Below, in pieces: positions 1-9,666 of a DNA stretch of 64,000 bases. The notes under the pieces were generated by a model. The model searched no databases and was not told the origin of the DNA. It was given only the letters and a program-made list of their open reading frames with translations. This DNA comes from Prillingera fragicola. Taxonomy: Eukaryota > Basidiomycota > Tremellomycetes > Trichosporonales > Trichosporonaceae. The stretch covers positions 1,045,169 to 1,109,168 of the forward strand of contig BEDY01000007.1 in the NCBI GenBank assembly GCA_002335605.1, given 5' to 3'. A program made the translations under genes and the position numbers. Position 1 is the first letter of the stretch. Each line of letters begins with the position of its first letter.

Positions 1-90
1 GAGCTATACCCTCTCCATCTCTCTCAACCTAATCCACACTCGGCATCGACAGGAGCGGGAAGCATACCCATAGCACTCCACCCGCCCATT

Positions 91-1175
91 ATGACGTCCA
101 CTTTCGCTACCCCTTCCCCAACACTCTTTGTCGGAAACCTCGAGAGCAAGACGAAAAAGCCAGAGTTGAGGAAACAGTTGTATGCGCTCTTTACGCCTTA
201 TGGCAGGGTGTGAGTATTCCAGGCTGGATGGAAACGGTGCTCCCAGATTTGGTGGAGAGTGTCGTGATGTGTGCTACTCGCTGTACCTCTGCGGACGGCA
301 CAAGTGCTCCGTAGACAGGACCTCCAAGAGCACGCGCGACGCCATTGTCCATTCTCTGAGCCCGAGCTAACATCTCAGCATCGACATTGTCGCAAAGAAG
401 CACGACGGCGGACGTGGTCAGGCATTTGTCGTGTTCGAGGAGCAGGCGGCAGCAACCGCCGCGCTGCGCGGCCTGACGGGGGAGAACTTCTACAACCGGG
501 ACTTGGTACGTGCTCAAGCTTCGCCTGCAAGCGCGATGCTGACCTCGCTCAGCGCATCCAGTACGCGAAGCACGCGTCGAACGCAACACTGGCGCGCGAG
601 GACCCGAGTAAAAGCCGGGACGCGGCGGCCGTCGAGGCAGCCAAGCTTACCGTGTCGCGCGCGCAGGGAGAGTACGAGCAGCTGGAGAAGGAGCGGGCGG
701 TGGCCGAGGGCAAGCGTGGATTGGACGAGGGCGAGGAGGGACGGGCGGCGAAGCGGGTCAAGAATGAGGATGAGGATGAGGAGGAGATGGAGATTGAGAT
801 GGAGGATGACGAGGGTGGTGAGTAGCGAGGCTGCGAGCCGAGCCAGAGGTGTTTGTTTGCTGACACTGCAGTCGCTGGCGTTGGAGTCATCTGCACCAAC
901 CTCCCTGCAGAGTGCAACGAGGCGATCATGGGCGCGCTCTTTGGACAGTGAGTCTCCTCCCCGGCCGCCCTTGCTGACACGCCAGATACGACGGCTTTAC
1001 GACCGCCACGGCACTGGCAGCCGGCACTGTGCCGGCGGGCCACCCGTCTCCGAACGCGGGCGCCAAGAGCTTCCGCGCATCGTTTGCGACGCGCGAGCAG
1101 GCCGAGGCGGCCGTCAAGCCATTGAACGGCTATGTCATGCAGCCTGGGTGGGAGATGGCGGTCAGTATCGAGTAG
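91..1175 (+). CDS. U1A / U2B''-family spliceosomal protein with two RRMs
   Basis: Encodes a spliceosomal RNA-binding protein that would bind a U1 or U2 snRNA stem-loop in the nucleus. The first exon, from ATG 91, opens an RRM with RNP2 TLFVGNL. After an intron that starts at 210, exon 2 carries RNP1-like GGRGQAFVVF, the diagnostic spacing of the U1A/U2B'' (SNF) family. A lysine-rich and acidic linker (NEDEDEEEMEIEMEDD) follows. Two short introns near 825-873 and 949-985 lead to the second RRM (GVICTNLP to AAVKPLNGYVMQPGWEM), which ends with TAG at 1173-1175. The four introns splice in frame, and each has CTGAC or TCTCAG close to the acceptor. I cannot decide between a U1A and a U2B'' role; many fungi have one protein of this type. 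The stop lies only about 60 nt from the convergent stop of the next gene. Confidence 0.85.
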
Positions 1176-1237
1176 AAGGTTGTAGCGATAGCAGCTGGTA
1201 CATGCATGGTGGATATCTAGGCAACTGTGCTGGACAC

Positions 1238-2050
1238 TAACGCGCCGGGAAGGACGAAGCCAGCGCGGCCTTTGCATTCTCCATGTGCTGCATAAACTTC
1301 TGCATGCGCGCAATAGCGGCTTCTGCCCGTCAGCTCTTACGTGAGGGTAGGCGTACGCTGCTTTGCCTCCTGCTCCTGAATCTCGCCCGCGGCAGCGTAC
1401 AGGTCTTGGCGGGTAGCTTCGAGGCGGGCTCCGACGGCGTTGGAAAAGTGGATACTCGTGCGCATTCTGCTGTCAGCGTGGCACGACGGCGAGCGTACGC
1501 GTCGAGAATGAGGGCCTTGTTGAACTCTGCCTGGTCAGCTGGGACGGAGGGGGGGCCTACCGCGCACGGACGCCATGGCCGCGGCCGTGACGACTTGGAA
1601 CGGGTCGGCGAGCGCCGTTTGGATGTCGTACGCGTCCACCTGGGGTCAATGGGCGCCTGCGGGGGGGCGTACGGGGGCAGAGGGGTCGAAGACTTCATGC
1701 TCGGACGGGGGGGAGGACGGGAGCGTGACGGTTACGGCGGGGTGGGTTTGCGTTGCAGTGTGGCCGGGGGAAGGTGGCGTGAGGTCGTCGCCTTGGGGGA
1801 GGTTGAGCGGGGCAGTGTCGTCGTCGTCAATGTCGATAATCGAGGGGCTCGCGGCGCGCACGTACCCGTCGGTCGTGGCTAGGAGGGCGTCGAGGTCGCC
1901 TTCGGCTGCGGCTAGGGCTAGGTCGCGGTCCATGCTTGATGAGCGGGGTGGGGACTGGGGCTGGGACTGGGACTGGGACAAGGGTTGGGAGCGAGGTGGG
2001 GAGGCTGCCGGCTGGCCTGGGGGTGGGGTTTGGGAGGCAATGTGGGCCAT
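1238..2050 (-). CDS. Small proline-rich, coiled-coil protein of unknown function
   Basis: I do not recognise this protein. It starts at the ATG complementary to 2048-2050. The first 80 residues are Pro/Gln/Ser-rich and then acidic (IIDIDDDD). The second half is predicted helical: AEFNKALILDAMR, then ARLEATRQDLYAAAGEIQEQE, then ARMQKFMQHMENAKAAL near the end (TAG at 1238-1240). I infer at least four introns of only about 32 to 37 nt. They are needed to keep frame, and each has CTGAC just before its acceptor. A short helical protein with a disordered N-terminus fits a small complex subunit (kinetochore, BLOC or Mediator type), but no motif fixes this. Exon borders are my own reconstruction. Confidence 0.55.
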
Positions 2051-2407
2051 GGCTTGCTTGCTCGGGTCGTGATTACGGTCGTGTTCAATGTGAGGTTGGA
2101 GAGAGTGAGGAAGAGTGGGAGGAAGAGGGAGGAAGAGGGAGGAAGAAGAAATGTGTTAGTGTTGGCGTGTGGGTGAGTGGACAGTGGAGGATCGGCGGGC
2201 GCAGCTGTCACCTTCCTTCCCTTGCACACATTTCAGGTCAGAGCTGTTATTAATCACTCTCGCTGCACTCGTGCGTCGATTTGTACACGGGTATACTCAG
2301 CCACGCGCCCCGGCACGCTCTGAAATGACATTATGCTCTCCCAGTCCCTCCCTCTCCCTCTCGCCTCTCTTGCCTACGATCTATCGCCGCTCTGCGCGAC
2401 CAGTTAA

Positions 2408-4076
2408 TTATCCGACCACGGTGCGGTCTCGCAAGCTATACTCACTGCCGCAGACCTTGACAAACGCCTCGCGCAAAACCTTGCCTGCCTTCTCCATCTC
2501 CTTGCGGGTGAACAGCGCACTGACGCAGACCTTGATCGAGGGCTCGGCCTCGACGGGCTCCTGCCCGCGCAGGCGACGCGCACGGGTGACGAGCACGCCG
2601 TTGGAGTGGGCCTCGTCGACGACCTCTTGCAGAAGGGTCTCCTCCTCCTCGAGGGTGTTTGGGGGGTTGATGAGGAAGATGTGGATGAGGCCGGATTCGG
2701 GGTGCGAGGGGATGGAAACGAGGGCGTCCTTGTCGTGGTGGGACGAGGCGCCGGGGGCCGCAGGCTCAATCTTGGACATTTGGTGGCGGAAAGACTGAAT
2801 GTTGGCTTGCAGAGCCGTCACCATGGTGGGCTGGTCGAACATCATCTGGACGGCGGCCGAAGAAACGGTAGCGTGCATGGCGGAGAGCGCGGCCGAGAAC
2901 ACGGACGCAGCAGAGTTGATACGCTGGTGCGAGGTGACCTGCTGGGATCCGCAGCAGAAGCCACCGCTGGCGCCGAGCGAGTTGGCCATGGAGCCGACAA
3001 GAATCTCAACCTCGGTAGCAGGAACGTCAAAGTACTCTGTCAAACCACGACCGTGCTTGCCGACCATGCCAAACGACATGCTCTCGTCGAGAATGAGACG
3101 GTACTTGAACTTTTTCTTGAGCTCGCAGATCCGGGGCAGGTCGCTCATCATGCCGTCGACCTCAAACACACCCTCAGTGACAATAAAGCGCTTGGTGAGC
3201 TTGCCGCCCTTGCGCTTGATCTCGCGGTCGACAGAAGTAAGAACACGCTCGAGGTCCTCCATGTCGCCGTGTGCGTACCAACGGACGGTCGAACGCGAAA
3301 GCTGCAGACCCTTGTGAATAGCAAAGTTGACGCCACGGTCGGCAATGATAATGTCTCCACGCTTGGCAAAGGCGGGAATGACAGAGGAGACGGTCAGGAA
3401 AGCCTGTGCGTAAATGATGGCCGAGTCGACTTTGAGAAAGTCGGCAATGTCGCGCTCAAATGCCGAGTGTGCGTCAATGGTGCCGTAGAAACCCATAGGA
3501 CCGCAGGATCCAACACCATACTCGCGCAGCGTCTTGATAGCAACTTCCTTGAGCTGGTCGTTCTCAACGAATCCCAAAAAGTCGTAGATGGCCATGTTGA
3601 GCACGGGCTTGCCGTTGGGCGAGGTGCGGGCATGAACGCCGTTCTGGCCGTAAATGACGGGAACCGATGCCAGAGTCTTCTCCTCTAGGTCGTTCATCTC
3701 CGTGATGATCGGCACCGGCTGCCAGTCCTCGATCAGCTCGTCAATCTCCTGTAAAGTGTTAGCGCGCCGCGGCAGGCGAGATGAGGCGTGCGCTCACTTT
3801 TTCCGACAACTTGAGAGCTCCGCGTCCTCCCTCTCCTTCACCACGGGTCCTGCCCATGAGCAAAGTGCGCAAGGCAAAGAAGAGGAGTAAGAGCTCGAGG
3901 ACACTTCGCCATGGGTCATCCTTGTACGAGCTCTTGATGTAACGGAGGATGATGGGCGATCCGGGGACTCGGTGGAACAGGTCTGACAAGTTGACGAGCA
4001 ATGCCGAGAGAAAGGACACGATGGGGAGGAGGACGGGGGAAATGTCCTGGCTTGTGGTGCCAGTTGATGTCGACAT
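2408..4076 (-). CDS. LCB1: Serine palmitoyltransferase subunit 1 (LCB1)
   Basis: Encodes the regulatory LCB1 subunit of ER serine palmitoyltransferase, which joins serine and palmitoyl-CoA in the first step of sphingolipid synthesis. Exon 1 (4076-3798, 93 codons) has a membrane helix (VLELLLLFFALRTLLMG). A 49-nt intron (3797-3749) follows, and exon 2 runs to TAA at 2408, giving about 539 residues, normal for the family. The fold-type I aminotransferase core is clear: YDFLGF, YGVGSCGPMGFYG, EGVFEVDGMMSDLP, LDESMSFGMVGKHGRG. At the position where LCB2 has the PLP lysine, this protein has MANSLGASGG, with Asn instead of Lys. LCB1 is expected to lack that lysine. It is divergent from transaldolase across an 897-nt intergenic region. 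Confidence 0.96.
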
Positions 4077-4973
4077 GGTGGAGGGGGAAGGGAGGAAAGG
4101 AGTGGGTGGCCGAGCCGTGCTGGAGGAGGATAGGATGCGTGAGGTGACGATTGCCCTAGGCGATGAAGAATGGAGAGAGGGTGTAGAATGCAAAGGGGTG
4201 TGATATGAATGTGATTAAGAGATGAAAGGGTAAAAGTTGTGTCAACGAGCACGGCGACGACGACGAGGACGATATGACCGCGTCGACTTGAACCACACAC
4301 AATTCCTGATTCCACTAGGTGGTCGTTGGACCATCCAACTGCGGCTGCAGAGGGTTGGACGCGCCTGGGCAAGCAAGGGAAGCGGCCAGGCGCGGGCAGC
4401 TGTAGGCGCGGCACAGGTACAGGACGGCGCCCGTGCTGACCATGCTGCATGCTGACACTGTGCCACACCTGCGGAACTCTCGGGGTGAAACACGTGGCAT
4501 TGGTAATTCATCTACTCCCTCCATTTAAGCACATGAGGGCGTGTGCCTGATGAACAACCACTCTCATGCTTACATAAGAAAAAAGAATACTGGGGAGGGT
4601 GACGGAAGCCGGACCGGGGCGGAGGTCGAATGTCCGCTGTGTAGGCGGTGGAGATGAGCGGAGTGTAGAATCCGCGGCTAAGCTGGTGGAGTGTGCTGGG
4701 TGGTGAGTGGAGTGTGGGGTGGGGGGTGAGCCTGGCTGGCTGGGTGGGGTGAATGCCGCCGGTCCGACCACTGTACGCTGGGAGGGAGGAGGGACATACG
4801 CCATAGGTTCGGCCTTTGTAGCCCCGTTCTCACCTGCCCCCACTACATTTACATCATTGCAGTCGTCGCCTCTCCATTTCCTTTTCTCATCCTCTTCTTC
4901 TTCTTCCATTCTTTCAACTCTATACAAAACTTGGACACCCACCCCCTCCCCCAAAGCAACATCCTCTATCATC
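4077..4973. promoter_or_regulatory. Divergent LCB1 / transaldolase intergenic region
   Basis: This 897-nt stretch has no supported gene. It must hold both promoters. A long pyrimidine tract (4861-4925, rich in CTT and TTC) precedes the transaldolase ATG, as is usual for strongly expressed fungal genes. TATACAAAAC at 4921 is TATA-like but sits only about 50 nt from the ATG. Confidence 0.5.
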
Positions 4974-6284
4974 ATGTCCAACGCTCTTGAAGCTCTTAAG
5001 GCGTAAGTCACAGCCGTCACCACCTCTTTGCAACGCGTGCTGACGTAGATCTCCTTCGTGCTCCGCTACTTGCCGCGGTCTACTGATTTCCCCCTTTGCC
5101 TTTTGCTCTTGGCCATGGACCACTGCTGGGACATTAATTCTCCTCACCTCTCTGCTACTCTACGCCCACTCCTCTTCTTTCCCCGTATACGCACCTCCTT
5201 TTCCCCTCCCACACACTCCTCATTCCGTCACCCTCCACGACACGTCACAAACTGCGCACTCCTCGTCTACACACGTTCTTCCTACAGCTCCGGCACCGTT
5301 GTCGTCTCGGACTCTGGCGACTTTGAGTCGATCGCCGCCTACAAGCCTCAGGACGCCACCACCAACCCCTCGCTCATGTAAGTGTGCTCGCCGGCTACCA
5401 CGTGTTCGCCAGATGCTGACATTGCTAGCCTCGCTGCCGCCAAGCTCCCCGCGTACGCCAAGCTCATTGACGCTGCTGTTGCCTACGGCAAGGAGCAGGG
5501 CGGTGACGCCGAGGCTCAGACCGACGCTGCCGTCGACCGCCTCCTTGTCGAGTTTGGCAAGTCGATCCTCGAGATTGTCCCCGGCCGTGTCTCGACCGAG
5601 GTTGACGCCAAGTACTCGTTTGACACCGAGGCCACCATCAAGAAGGCCCACCAGCTGATCGCCCTCTACAAGTCGGTCGGTGTTGAGAAGGAGCGCATTC
5701 TCATCAAGATTGCCTCCACCTGGGAGGGTATCCAAGCTGCTCGCCAGCTCGAGAAGGAGGGCATCCACTGCAACCTCACTCTTCTCTTCGGTTTCGGCCA
5801 GGCCGTTGCCTGCGCCGAGGCCGGTGTTACCCTCATCTCGCCCTTCGTCGGCCGTATCCTCGACTGGTACAAGAAGTCGACTGGCCAGGACTACACTGCC
5901 GAGACCGACCCCGGAGTCGCCTCGGTCCGCAAGATCTACACCTACTACAAGCAGAACGGCTACAAGACCATTGTCATGGGTGCCTCGTTCCGCAACACTG
6001 GCGAGATCAAGGCTCTTGCCGGCTGCGACTTCCTCACCATTGCCCCCAAGCTCCTCCAGGAGCTCCAGGACGACAAGGAGGCCATCCCCCAGGTCCTTTC
6101 GGCTGACAAGGCCAGCTCGGCCGAGAAGATCCCCAAGGCGTCGTTCGTCGACGACGAGGCCAAGTTCCGCTGGGCCCTCTTCGAGGACCAGATGGCCTTT
6201 GACAAGCTCCACGAGGGCATCCGTGGCTTTGCCAAGGACGGCAACACCCTCAAGGAGCTCCTCCGCGCCAAGGTCTCGGCCTAA
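4974..6284 (+). CDS. TAL1: Transaldolase
   Basis: Encodes cytosolic transaldolase of the non-oxidative pentose phosphate pathway, which moves a dihydroxyacetone unit between sugar phosphates. Three exons (4974-5002, 5288-5377, 5429-6284) give 324 residues, typical of the family. Exon 1 is only 29 nt ([10 protein letters not shown]) and is followed by an unusually long 285-nt intron. Class I aldolase motifs are intact: the Schiff-base lysine in [11 protein letters not shown], then [29 protein letters not shown] and [11 protein letters not shown]. Codon use is strongly biased to C-ending codons, which suggests high expression. The long first intron and the pyrimidine-rich leader fit a highly expressed housekeeping gene. 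Confidence 0.97.
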
Positions 6285-6508
6285 GCGTTGTCGCTGTTAG
6301 TGTAGAGTGTAATAGTGCTATGCACGCGTGAGAAGTTGCGGCTAGGTTGCGAGCGAAGCGAGCAGCAGACGCCAGCACAGCTGACTCGGAGCTGATTAGC
6401 GTGTGCTGACCTGGCTCTTCTCCCCAGAGAGGCGCAACGACGCGCCAACGTTCAGCAGAGGCTTCACTAACATATACTGACACATTGTACAACGTCTAAT
6501 CCACGGCT

Positions 6509-7699
6509 CTACGCAGTAGTCTCCACGACCCACCGCTCCTCGCCAATCCTCGCCCTGTAAGCGGCAGCACAAAGCATCTCCGCCCCCCCGTGCTCCCCGT
6601 TTGCCCCGTGCTCCCCATCCTCGCCGCGGGCAGGCAGGATCTTGTCCCTCATGACGCGCGCGACCTCGTCCTGCCCCACGGGGTAGTGCAGGTGGCGCCA
6701 GTGCACGGGCATGACCTCGCGCATGCCCGCGACGACGAGCTGCGTGTGCGGGAGAAAAGGCAGGAAGAGGGACAGGGGCTGCCAGAGCTTCCACGGGGGT
6801 TGGTCGGGTGGGTCATAGCGACTTGGCGGGGGCAGGCGGGTGAAGACCACTGCGAGGGTTTTGGGTGGCGTGTGGTGTGGCGAGGCCGGGCGGTGGAGGG
6901 TCAGTTGGCGTTGCTCGTATTCGTTGTACAGGATGTTGAGGGTTGTTGTCGCCGTCGACGGCGATGTCGTGCTTGGAGTTCGGCGTGGGACGGCGGGAGG
7001 CGTGCCGGAAATGTAGTGCTGGTGGTCCGTGCTCGTGCGAGTCGGAGACGACCGCGGGGATGTGGCGGGTGGCGACTGGTCCCCGAGGCGAGAGAGGCCA
7101 AGTGTACGCGGCACATTGATGTCTTCCAGGTCGACCATGTCGTCGAATCTAAACCTGAGTGTCTGGGCGATATTCTCAAAAGTACCGACGAGGTCGTCTT
7201 GAACTTGAGAACGGAGATGCGCGATCGAGGGCTGGAAATCTACGTGGGTCGTGTGTTGGAGGCGGGAGAGGGTGTGCGCGTCCAGCGTGACGTGCTTTCT
7301 CTTGCCGTGGCCCACGACTTGGGTTGGTAATATTGGGAGACGCGTACCGCTGGGCAAAGAGTAGGATATCGCAGCTGGGGGCGAGCCGACCAAGCCCCGA
7401 TATCTTGTCGGGTCGGGGATGGCTTCGAGGACAACGTGGGAGAGGCAGCGCTGGTCGGCTGCGTCGTGGAGGGCGCGGGAAAGGGTGCGAATCTTGAGGA
7501 GAGCAGGAAGGGAGGCGTTGGACACGATGAGGGAGGCAATGTGGGGGAACATTGCCAGGTCGATTGATGTGCCCGGCGGGGGGGCCGGAGCGGGTATGGG
7601 GGTGGCGAGGCGAGAGTTGCTGCGCTTGAATGTGCCGGGAAAGCACGGAGAGGCGCTGCGTGTGAGATGGTCATTGAGGACAGATAGTGCTGATGACAT
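6509..7699 (-). CDS. F-box-like hypothetical protein
   Basis: A single uninterrupted frame of 396 codons from the ATG complementary to 7697-7699. Near residues 50-90 there is an F-box-like helical segment (MFPHIASLIV, LLKIRTLSRALHDAAD, HVVLEA). This is the style of the F-box/LRR-like protein families that are expanded in basidiomycete yeasts. The middle is Ser/Thr/Pro-rich and disordered (SPPATSPRSSPTRTST). The C-terminal part resumes an alternating beta-alpha pattern (TLAVVFTRLPPPSRY, QLVVAGMREVMP). The function is unknown; a substrate adaptor for an SCF ubiquitin ligase is the natural guess but is not shown. Longer in-frame sequence exists upstream, but 7699 is the last convincing start before it. 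Confidence 0.6.
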   Translation of the reverse strand: MSSALSVLNDHLTRSASPCFPGTFKRSNSRLATPIPAPAPPPGTSIDLAMFPHIASLIVSNASLPALLKIRTLSRALHDAADQRCLSHVVLEAIPDPTRYRGLVGSPPAAISYSLPSGTRLPILPTQVVGHGKRKHVTLDAHTLSRLQHTTHVDFQPSIAHLRSQVQDDLVGTFENIAQTLRFRFDDMVDLEDINVPRTLGLSRLGDQSPPATSPRSSPTRTSTDHQHYISGTPPAVPRRTPSTTSPSTATTTLNILYNEYEQRQLTLHRPASPHHTPPKTLAVVFTRLPPPSRYDPPDQPPWKLWQPLSLFLPFLPHTQLVVAGMREVMPVHWRHLHYPVGQDEVARVMRDKILPARGEDGEHGANGEHGGAEMLCAAAYRARIGEERWVVETTA

Positions 7700-8071
7700 T
7701 TGGATAGTAGTGTGAGGGTTGAGAGAGAGAGAGAGGGAACACAAAGGTCGGTGCATGCAGAGATGGCTGTGGAAATGGGTTCTGGCCCTGGGTGGCTCAT
7801 GGGGGCGCAGTGGGTGGACGTGGAAAGTGGAGGTTGAAGTGGAGGTCGTCCAGTTCGTGTCCGCTGTTGACAGTCGCACTCTTAGTGGACACCAGGTGGA
7901 GCCATGGTGCTCACTTCGCCAACTTCTGCCGCTTGCCGGTATTTCTACCAGTAGTTGCAACAGGTCTCCATTCATAGCCTCGGATAGCTCGGCTTGGCTC
8001 AAGAAACGCCGCAAAGCGCATCACTGGACTCCTCGATGGGCCTGAACAATTAGCAACAAACTACAAGTGGT

Positions 8072-9382
8072 CTACATGCAAATACACGAACCACCACCAT
8101 TATCTAACGGCTCTGGATATGATTTTATGGGCGGTGGCAGAGGGCCGACAGGGGCAGCGGGCAAAATGTATCTCTCCACGGCGGCTTGGTTGGCATACCA
8201 GTCTGCGCAAGCCATGTCGTCGTCACGGTCCCTCCACCAACTGATGATGCCGTCGTCGTCCTCTTCTTCAGCCAAAATGTTTTCCAAGTCGACGAGTGGA
8301 TGATGGTGAACGCTGTACAAGGAATAGATCATCCTAATAAACGCGCCGCTGCCTGGGTGGAGGCCGGCGAGATCTGGGCGACGTGTTGGGCAAGGTAAGG
8401 CGACCCGGAGGTTGCACTGCAGAGAATCAGTGACCATACTATGTGAGGCATGCCAGCTCGGCTCCACTCACCCTCACCAAATCGCCATTGGCAAAACATA
8501 AAGTGCCACGCTGCTCTTCGTCGTGCAAATGAGCCGTTGCGTTATACCACAATCTGCCTCGGTCGTGATAGTCCAGGTCGTCAAAGCCAGTGGCTTTCAA
8601 CCAAGGCAAGCCGTCATAGCGATTGTCCACGTTATCGTCAAGTGGGATGAACAGCCTGGTGGGTGTGTCAGCAAGATACTGGGCCGGGTCTCTCGTTCTG
8701 AGTCAGCCAGGCTTACCCCTTTCCATCAGCTTTCCACTGCAAGAGTAGCTCGACGCCGCGCTCAACTGCAACACGTGTAGCAATCTCCATCGCCCGTTCC
8801 TCCTCGGTGAGAAAGGCATCTGGGTCCGTGGAATGCATCCACACCACCGGATGATCCTCGCCTCTAAGTCCCAGAATTGCGAGGTAAGCTTTGATGTCGG
8901 GATAACTTTCGCTATCAGCTGCGTATCTGCACCGATGAGGAAACAATGCGACTCACTCGTCATACGAGTACCCAGGGATTAGAGCGAAGGAACCATTCCC
9001 GTAAACCACCCGTGTTGGATGGGCTGCTGGAAAGGCTGGCTCAATTGCGGATCCTGAAAGCCCACTGCGAGGAGAGGGAAGTGAAGGGTCTCCCTTCCTG
9101 GTAGGCACAGAGTACGAAGCGGATGGCATCCTTGTGACTGGCGTCGCAGGTGTAAAGATGGATCTGAAATGTGCGGTCAGCAGTCAAATTGCGAGTGATT
9201 CCATCATCGCCATCACCCCTACGCACTTGACGGGAGGCGTTGAAGAGTATAACCTGAAATTTAGGTGACTTCGTTGGAGTGTGGGTCAAGGTGATTGTAG
9301 GTATGGTGGGCACGAGGTGACAGTGTGGCGAATGAAGAAGTATGGCAAGTCGAGTCGAAACACCTTTGATCATGTCAAGCAT
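8072..9382 (-). CDS. Multi-exon hypothetical protein, acidic C-terminal half
   Basis: I do not recognise this protein. Coding segments are seen around 8946-8713 (DSESYPDIKAYLAILGLRG, then EEERAMEIATRVAVERG), 8660-8475 (a GLPWLKATGFDDLDYHDRGR segment) and 8420-8072 (HHHPLVDLENILAEEEDDDG, then a Trp-rich region). Short introns with GTGAGT donors link them. The 5' part (9382-8960, with ATG 9380-9382) contains IHLYTCDASHKDAIRFVLCAY and GNGSFALIPGYSYDE, but the frame between these two pieces is not resolved, so the first exons are uncertain. Acidic, Trp-rich C-termini of this kind occur in SMI1/KNR4-like proteins, but I see no decisive motif. No signal peptide or membrane helix is evident. Confidence 0.4.
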
Positions 9383-9666
9383 GTGCGATGGCCGAACCGC
9401 GGCTAAATAGTAGTCATACTGTACGGGTCTCTGCTTGTCTATTCTGTACATCGGTATAATGCAATCCTGAGAGAGACCCTTTGTTCCACGCCCTCGGTTG
9501 ACGTCGGGCACGGTGCTGGGTGCTGTATCCTAATCTGTATTGCCTTCGTTCTATGCTCTGTCAGTCATGCTGCGAGAACTTGTAAGCATAGAGTGCACTA
9601 CGAACAGGCTTACATTGACCCCACACATCTACACGCTCTACTCTACAACCTCGATTCCCAATAACC

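Noticed and set aside
549..1313. 254-codon minus-strand frame with a poly-Ser stretch
   Set aside because: Antisense of the acidic linker of the U1A/U2B''-like gene; the Ser/Ile run is the complement of GAG/GAT repeats.
2606..3688. 360-codon open frame on the plus strand across LCB1
   Set aside because: It is the antisense of the well-supported LCB1 exon. Strong codon bias in GC-rich genes often leaves the opposite frame open. It has no motif.
5220..6212. 330-codon open frame on the minus strand across transaldolase
   Set aside because: Antisense shadow of transaldolase with low-complexity Leu/Val/Glu composition and no family features.
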